Origin: VRUE01 sp963819755
Lineage (GTDB): Bacteria > Actinomycetota > Thermoleophilia > Solirubrobacterales > 70-9
NCBI GenBank assembly: GCA_963819755.1
Contig: CAWFXB010000002.1
Coordinates: forward strand, 186,001-250,000
Reading direction: 5' to 3'
DNA length: 64,000 nucleotides
Part shown: positions 59,441-64,000 of the stretch, piece after piece
Numbering within the stretch: the stretch's first letter is position 1
Layout: every line of letters begins with the position of its first letter
Made by a program: the position numbers and the translations under genes
Notes under the pieces: model-generated
The model's input: the letters and a program-made list of their open reading frames with translations, nothing else
The model's database searches: none
What the model was told of the DNA's origin: nothing

Positions 59441-60838
59441 TTATGCATTGGCGACCGAGAGCAGATAGAGGCCAAAGCAGGTGAAGGCCACCATCACCGC
59501 CAGCATCCAGTACTGCGAGCGCGCCGCCTGGCGGTAGTCGCCCCAGTAGGCGGTGGCGCGGTCGTGGGCGAGGGTCAGCCCGATCACGTGCCCGACCACG
59601 AGGGCGCCGACCTGGACGTACCAGATCGCGTTGGCGCCGAGCAGGCGGAAGTCGATGCCCGACGCTGCCGTGCCGAAGAGGTCGGTGGTGCCGGTCCCCA
59701 GCGGGTCGGAGAGCAGATAGGTGAACTGGGCCTGCTCCTGGAAGACGAAGAGGCTGAAGTAGTGGGCGACCAGGTAGGCGAAGGCGATCGGGATCAGGGT
59801 GTGGGCAAAGCCTGTGCGCAGCTTCTTGAAGGAGGGAGCCCCGGGAACGCCGGCCATCCCCCGTACTCCGATCAGGTAGACGAGGCCGACCCCGGCGAAG
59901 GTGAGCAGCATGAAGATCGTGTCGGTGAGCCGCAGGGCCGAGGTCAGGCCGACACCGGCGTCGACCAGGTGGTTGAAGGTGCTTTCGAGGGAGCTTTTGA
60001 ACGCCCCCTCCTGGGCGCCGTCGAAGCTGGTGCTCGCGATCGAGGCGATCACCACGGCGGCCGACCCGGGCACCGTCGCCCACTTGGTTGCGGCGGAGAA
60101 CGGGCGGCGCACGCCCAACCGCCCGTCCTTCACCCCAAAGCAGCCGAGCGTCCCGAACATGCCGAAGTAGACCGAGAAGACCTCCCCCGTGCGGCACCAC
60201 TGCTCGACCCCGAACAGAGCCATCATCACCAGCGTGTAGCCGGTGTAGAGGACGGCCGCGACCGCTGCGGCGTGAGGATCCAGCCCCACCGCCACCCCAC
60301 CATTGGCGCCGTAGACGATCTCCAGCCAGACGACCGCCATCAGGCCGATCGCGGCGGGCCAGCGCCCCAACTTCTCCGGATATCTCAGATGGGCCGGGCG
60401 CTGGCCGGCCAGCGCCGTGAATCCCCCTTCCACGACCCGCCCGACCGCTCGCCAGGGGTTGAAGGGACGGAAGACGTCGCCGAGGAAGACGCTGAACAGC
60501 GGGAAGCCGAGCCAGGTGGTGACGTAGAGGAAGGTGAGGGCGAAGTTGCGGTCGGGTGCTTCGGTGCCGCGCAGGCCGGCGTAGATCGCCACCCCGAGCA
60601 GGAGGACCCCGACCGCCCCGTAGAAGATCTGCGCCGGCAGCGCGAGCAGCGCCCGCGAGAGACCCGCCGCGAGAGGACGCCAGCGGTCTTTCTCGAAGCG
60701 GGGCGTCTGCCAGCCGACCGACAGCGCGAAGAAGGAGACGATCAGGACGATCGACGCCGCCCAGGCGAACAGCCATGCCGGAACGGGCAGGTCTTTGCGC
60801 GCGACAAGCGCGTGCGCGATCGGCAACAGGGAGCTCAC
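59441..60838 (-). CDS. Polytopic membrane protein (actinobacterial FedB-like family)
   Basis: A 465-aa protein with about twelve hydrophobic helices. It opens HALVARKDLPVPAWLFAWAA, then VLIVSFFALSVGWQTPRF, a start shared by actinobacterial membrane proteins that databases often label fenitrothion hydrolase (FedB); the label is probably only homology. Other visible conserved points are FLGDVFRPFNPWRAVGR, GRWPAAIGLMAVVWLE and LAYLVAHYFSLF-like AYLVAHYFSLFVFQEQ. Start overlaps the cupredoxin gene by 4 bp, so the pair may act together, perhaps in metal or redox transport. Unproven. Confidence 0.7.
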   Translation of the reverse strand: MSSLLPIAHALVARKDLPVPAWLFAWAASIVLIVSFFALSVGWQTPRFEKDRWRPLAAGLSRALLALPAQIFYGAVGVLLLGVAIYAGLRGTEAPDRNFALTFLYVTTWLGFPLFSVFLGDVFRPFNPWRAVGRVVEGGFTALAGQRPAHLRYPEKLGRWPAAIGLMAVVWLEIVYGANGGVAVGLDPHAAAVAAVLYTGYTLVMMALFGVEQWCRTGEVFSVYFGMFGTLGCFGVKDGRLGVRRPFSAATKWATVPGSAAVVIASIASTSFDGAQEGAFKSSLESTFNHLVDAGVGLTSALRLTDTIFMLLTFAGVGLVYLIGVRGMAGVPGAPSFKKLRTGFAHTLIPIAFAYLVAHYFSLFVFQEQAQFTYLLSDPLGTGTTDLFGTAASGIDFRLLGANAIWYVQVGALVVGHVIGLTLAHDRATAYWGDYRQAARSQYWMLAVMVAFTCFGLYLLSVANA

Positions 60839-61209
60839 GGGTTCACCGTGAGTTCGAGGATCTGCTCTTTGCGACCCTCCAACTCCGCCTCGAAGACGCC
60901 TTCGATCGTGGCCGGGAAGTCGAAGCTGACCGACCCGCCCGCCTTGACGTCCTTCATGATGCCGTAGCCGTGCATGTGGACCTCGTCGCTGACGTCGGAG
61001 TCCACCTTGAAGCGGGCCTCTTCCCCCTTGTTGTAGGTCAGCTGCGCGATTCCACCCACCGGTTCGCCGTTCTTGATGACGATCGTGGTGACGCCCTTGG
61101 TCGTCTTCGCACTGCTGTCGCTGTTGTCGCTCTTCAGGACGATCAACAGGACGACCGCCACGATCACAATCCCGGCGCCAACCAATGCGCGCACAGTATT
61201 CGAGTTCAT
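60835..61209 (-). CDS. Membrane-anchored cupredoxin-like protein
   Basis: A 124-aa protein from the ATG at 61209 (AAAGGAG Shine-Dalgarno). One N-terminal membrane helix (VRALVGAGIVIVAVVLLIVL) is followed by a beta-rich domain: GVTTIVIKNGEPVGG, VDSDVSDEVHMHGYGIMKDV and EGVFEAELEGRKEQILELTV. The VHMHGY strand is typical of cupredoxin-fold proteins, but the conserved C-x-x-H-x-x-M copper loop is absent at the C-terminus, so copper binding is doubtful. Cotranscribed with the polytopic protein (4-bp overlap). Confidence 0.72.
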   Translation of the reverse strand: MNSNTVRALVGAGIVIVAVVLLIVLKSDNSDSSAKTTKGVTTIVIKNGEPVGGIAQLTYNKGEEARFKVDSDVSDEVHMHGYGIMKDVKAGGSVSFDFPATIEGVFEAELEGRKEQILELTVNP

Positions 61210-61240
61210 GCTCACTCCTTTGCGTAGGTGTGGGACTGGC

Positions 61241-61486
61241 CTACAGCGGGGCGAGAGGAGGCGGGCGCTGGGCGAGGCTGAAAGCGATCAGGAGGCCGCC
61301 GTGGGCGGCACGCGAGGCCGGCGGTTGCGGCCGGCGTGAGTTGCTCGCCGTTGTGGCTTCGCGGCGGGCCCGCGAGGCGATCCGCTCGGCAAGCCGCATC
61401 GCCGCCTCGCAGCCCGGATAGCGCCCGAGCAGCAGCGCGACGAGCAGGAGGAGGAGCGGGACAGCCGCAATCGCGAACTCGATCAT
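61241..61486 (-). CDS. Small single-helix membrane protein
   Basis: An 81-aa protein, MIEFAIAAVPLLLLLVALLL, then GRYPGCEAAMRLAERIASRA; the first 20 residues form a membrane helix and the rest is basic and Ala/Pro-rich. It lies just upstream of the cupredoxin-like gene on the same strand (31 bp gap). No function is recognised, but its position suggests it belongs to the same membrane module. Confidence 0.6.
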   Translation of the reverse strand: MIEFAIAAVPLLLLLVALLLGRYPGCEAAMRLAERIASRARREATTASNSRRPQPPASRAAHGGLLIAFSLAQRPPPLAPL

Positions 61487-61526
61487 CGCCCGGGGAAGCT
61501 AGCGCAGATAACTTGCCGCTTTCTAA

Positions 61527-62321
61527 ATGCATCCTGAACGAGACAACATCGCCGCGCCGGACCTGCCCGAGGGGATCGAGTGGATCGGCGAGGCGCCGCG
61601 CTCGATGCCGGTGGCAACCGCCGGCGGGCCGGTGCTCGTCCACTTCTTCGACTTCGCCCAGCTCAACAGCGTGCGCACGCTCCCCTACGTGTGCGAGTGG
61701 GCGCGGCGCTACGAGCCGCATGGCCTGACGACGATCGGCGTGCAGGCGCCCCGCTTCCTCTTTGGGTCCGAACGGGGCGCGATCGCCGCGGGTCTCGCAG
61801 GGCTCGGAGTCGAGTTCGCGGTCGCGATCGACGCCGACCGCCGCCTCTGGCACGCCTACGGCTGCGAGGGCTGGCCCAGCCTCTTCCTCTGGAAGCTGGG
61901 CGGCGCCCTCGCCTGGTTCCACTTCGGCGAGGGCGAATACCGGGCGACCGAGGAAGCGATCCAGGCCGAGCTGCGCGAGCAGGACGCGCTGCGCGCCCTG
62001 CCGGACCCGATGGATCCCCGGCGGCCGGCCGACTCGCCCGGCGCCAAAGTCATGCCCCCCAGCGAAGAGATCTTCCTGGACAGCCCTACCGACGATCGAC
62101 TGGAGATTCCCTACGAAGCGGGCGGTGCCTATGCCACGGTCGAGGGCGTGGGTGAAATCGGCATCGAGCTCGACGGCTCGACGATCTCCCCAGTCGCGGT
62201 CACCGGCCCTGCGCTCTACACACTTGCCGAGCATCCCCGGCACGAGTCGCACCACCTCACGCTCCGTCCTTCGCAAGGCCTCCGGATCTGGTCGGTCAGC
62301 TTCGCGGCCGGGGTGCCCTAG
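61527..62321 (+). CDS. Thioredoxin-fold (DipZ/TlpA-like) protein lacking the CxxC
   Basis: A 264-aa protein. The N-terminal thioredoxin-like domain matches the DipZ C-terminal type (VLVHFFDFAQLNSVRTLPYV, TTIGVQAPRF, WPSLFLW), but the redox C-x-x-C is replaced by Gln45-Leu-Asn-Ser48, so it cannot do dithiol chemistry. The C-terminal domain (from about 175) is a beta-sandwich-like cap. No signal peptide is present. The stop overlaps ispH convergently. A binding or chaperone role is possible. Confidence 0.72.
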   Translation: MHPERDNIAAPDLPEGIEWIGEAPRSMPVATAGGPVLVHFFDFAQLNSVRTLPYVCEWARRYEPHGLTTIGVQAPRFLFGSERGAIAAGLAGLGVEFAVAIDADRRLWHAYGCEGWPSLFLWKLGGALAWFHFGEGEYRATEEAIQAELREQDALRALPDPMDPRRPADSPGAKVMPPSEEIFLDSPTDDRLEIPYEAGGAYATVEGVGEIGIELDGSTISPVAVTGPALYTLAEHPRHESHHLTLRPSQGLRIWSVSFAAGVP

Positions 62322-63286
62322 GCGCCCGCGGCCACCGCTTCGCGAATCTTCTTCGGCAGCATGAACCGCACGTCCTCGTGGACGGTGCGCAACTCCGAGA
62401 CGTCCTCGGCGCCGCGCTCGCGGAAGAGCTCGACCAGGCTTGCGACCAGCTCCTCGGGGGCGCTTGCCCCTGAGGTGATGCCGACGGTCTCGACCCCGTC
62501 GAGCCACTCCTCCTGCACCTGGGTGTGGTTGTCGATCAGGTGCGAGGCGGCGCCGTGCTCGCGCGCCACCTCGACCAGGCGGTTGGAGTTGGATGAGTTG
62601 GTCGAGCCGATCACCAGCACCAGCTCGCACTCGCGGGCGAGCTGCTTGACGGCGATCTGCCGGTTCGTGGTCGCGTAACAGATGTCGTCGGTTTTGGAGC
62701 TGACGATCGCCGGGAACTTGGACCGCAGAGCGGCGATGATCTCGCCGGTCTCGTCGACCGAGAGGGTCGTCTGGGTGATGAAGGCGACTCGCCCGGGGTC
62801 GGGAACCTCGAGGCTGGCGACCTCCTCGACCGTCTGCACGAGGACGATGCTGTCCGGCGCCTCGCCGGTGGTCCCTTCCACCTCCTCGTGGCCCTCGTGG
62901 CCGATCATCACGATCGTGTAGCCGTCGGCGGCGAAACGGCGCGCCTCGACGTGGACCTTGGTGACCAGGGGACAGGTGGCGTCGATCGTGCGCAGCTGGC
63001 GGGCGGCGGCGTTCTCGTGGACCGCCGGGGCGACGCCGTGGGCGGAGAAGACGACCATCTCGCCCTCGGGCACCTCGGTCTCCTCCTCGACGAAGATCGC
63101 GCCGCGCTTGGACAGTTCCTCGACCACGTGCTTGTTGTGGACGATCTCCTTGCGCACGTACACCGGGGCGCCATAGAGCTCGAGCGCGCGCTCGACGGTC
63201 TGCACGGCGCGGTCGACGCCGGCGCAGTAGCCGCGCGGGGCGGCGAGCAGGACGCGCTTGGGCGCTGCAGTTTCGGTTGCTGGCAT
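62318..63286 (-). CDS. ispH: 4-hydroxy-3-methylbut-2-enyl diphosphate reductase
   Basis: Makes IPP and DMAPP in the last step of the MEP isoprenoid pathway, using a [4Fe-4S] cluster. The 322-aa protein has the cluster cysteines Cys21 (PRGYCAG), Cys105 (DATCPLV) and Cys203 (DDICYAT), plus VRKEIVHN, SAHGVAP, GHEGHEEVEGT and GSTNSSNSNRL. It depends on the SUF system encoded about 9 kb away. No other MEP gene is in the window. Confidence 0.97.
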   Translation of the reverse strand: MPATETAAPKRVLLAAPRGYCAGVDRAVQTVERALELYGAPVYVRKEIVHNKHVVEELSKRGAIFVEEETEVPEGEMVVFSAHGVAPAVHENAAARQLRTIDATCPLVTKVHVEARRFAADGYTIVMIGHEGHEEVEGTTGEAPDSIVLVQTVEEVASLEVPDPGRVAFITQTTLSVDETGEIIAALRSKFPAIVSSKTDDICYATTNRQIAVKQLARECELVLVIGSTNSSNSNRLVEVAREHGAASHLIDNHTQVQEEWLDGVETVGITSGASAPEELVASLVELFRERGAEDVSELRTVHEDVRFMLPKKIREAVAAGA

Positions 63287-63320
63287 GCCCCTCAGCGTAC
63301 CGGGGGGCTAGCCTTGCAGG

Positions 63321-64000
63321 ATGAGAACCGCCGGTGACCACCTGGAGCGCCTCAGCTCGACCGATGCCTCGTTCCTGACCAACGAGAGCTCGTCGAGCCA
63401 CATGCACATCGGCGGCATCCTGATCTTCGAGGGACCGCCGCCCCGCTACGTCGATCTGGTCGAGCACGTGCGCGGCAAGCTGGACCAGGTTCCCCGCTTT
63501 CGCCAGCGCCTCGTCGTCCCCCCGCTGGAGGCCGGGCGGCCGCTCTGGGCCGACGACGTCAACTTCAACCTCAGCTACCACATCCGCCACACGGCGCTAC
63601 CCGAGCCGGGCGGGGAGGCACAGCTGAAACGGCTCGCCGCGCGCGTCTTCTCGCAGCAACTCGACCGCTCCAAGCCGCTCTGGGAGATGTGGCTGGTGCA
63701 GGGGCTGGAGCGCGACCGCTTCGCCCTGCTGACCAAGACCCATCACGCCGCCGTCGACGGGATCGCCGGGGTCGACATCGGGACCGTGCTCTTCGACCTC
63801 GAGCCGATACCCGCCGGCCCCGGTCGAGGACGGCTGGCGGCCCCAGCCCTCGCCGAGCACCACCGACCTGATCGCCCGCGGCGCCACCGAGCTGGCCGTC
63901 GCCCCGCTGAAGCTCGCCGAGCGTGCGGTGGACGTCGTGCGCCATCCCGAGAGCGCCGCCCGGCGCGTGGTCGAGGCGCTGGAGGGCGTCGGCGAGGTGG
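63321..64000 (+). CDS. Wax ester synthase/diacylglycerol acyltransferase (WS/DGAT), partial and frameshifted
   Basis: N-terminal part of an acyl-CoA:alcohol/diacylglycerol acyltransferase that makes storage wax esters or triacylglycerol. MRTAGDHLERLSSTDASFLT starts the fold, and the catalytic HHxxxDG motif is seen as THHAAVDG. Near 63815 the conserved text moves to another frame (PAPVEDGWRPQPSPSTTDLI, then ARGATELAVAPLKLAERAVD), so one base is wrong. The right edge of the window cuts the gene. Actinobacteria often carry several WS/DGAT genes. Confidence 0.88.
   Translation, partial: MRTAGDHLERLSSTDASFLTNESSSSHMHIGGILIFEGPPPRYVDLVEHVRGKLDQVPRFRQRLVVPPLEAGRPLWADDVNFNLSYHIRHTALPEPGGEAQLKRLAARVFSQQLDRSKPLWEMWLVQGLERDRFALLTKTHHAAVDGIAGVDIGTVLFDLEPIPAGPGRGRLAAPALAEHHRPDRPRRHRAGRRPAEARRACGGRRAPSRERRPARGRGAGGRRRG

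Noticed and set aside
1..64000. tRNA, rRNA, CRISPR array, insertion sequence or prophage
   Set aside because: Intergenic gaps were read for cloverleaf, repeat-spacer and terminal-inverted-repeat patterns; none was found, and no transposase, integrase or phage structural gene is present.

Overview
The window is about 70% G+C with dense, mostly unidirectional gene runs, many GTG starts and many ATGA/GTGA stop-start overlaps. The gene content points to a high-GC actinobacterium, most likely class Thermoleophilia (Solirubrobacterales-like): a GuaB3-type IMP dehydrogenase, a SUF system with SufU and a Rieske ferredoxin, CysO/CysM/Mec cysteine synthesis, numerous TetR regulators, and very large secreted propeller proteins with basic tails. 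No rRNA, tRNA, CRISPR array, phage module or insertion sequence was seen.

Layout. 1-2.8 kb: a zinc ABC importer (permease fused to its binding protein, ATPase, second permease, the last cut by the window edge) behind a Zur-like box. 2.8-5.9 kb: a TetR gene divergent from two alpha/beta hydrolases, then a nine-helix membrane protein with a GxGD motif. 5.9-14.9 kb (minus strand): guaA, guaB3, a frameshifted PfkB kinase, a D,D-carboxypeptidase, a LysM protein, HU, the TldE/TldD pair and a roadblock-like protein. 14.9-18.4 kb: a 49-residue membrane protein, a CDF metal exporter, RdgB, RNase PH, a VapBC pair with its operator, and a Flp-like pilin. 18.5-26.5 kb (plus strand): a glycosyltransferase, a coiled-coil protein, nadB, hyuA/hyuB, DUF1802 and a protease-like protein. 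26.5-31.1 kb: a TetR divergent from a CrtA-like protein, then moeZ-cysO-cysM-mec, a sulfur-carrier route to cysteine. 31.1-40.6 kb: three TetR genes around two giant secreted proteins; one TetR gene and the giant-protein operon share a near-identical promoter/operator. 40.6-46 kb: a nucleotidyltransferase remnant, HtpX, a split two-component pair around an AbiEi/DUF559 gene, and a badly broken MFS pump. 46-53.5 kb: the SUF iron-sulfur cluster locus (Rrf2 regulator, sufC, sufS, an HTH gene with a leader peptide, sufU, a Rieske protein, sufB, sufD). 53.5-59 kb: a tandem winged-helix regulator and two paralogous double-TetR proteins flanking a DUF1254/DUF1214 gene. 59.4-64 kb: a polytopic membrane protein with a cupredoxin-like partner, a thioredoxin-fold protein without its cysteines, ispH and the start of a wax ester synthase/DGAT.

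Several loci fit together. CysM/CysO/MoeZ/Mec make cysteine, SufS takes sulfur from cysteine for SufU and SufBCD, and NadB and IspH lie upstream of or inside Fe-S-dependent NAD and isoprenoid pathways. At least seven conserved genes carry single-base frameshifts in G/C-rich runs. This looks more like base-calling error than gene decay and should be kept in mind when reading the broken genes.
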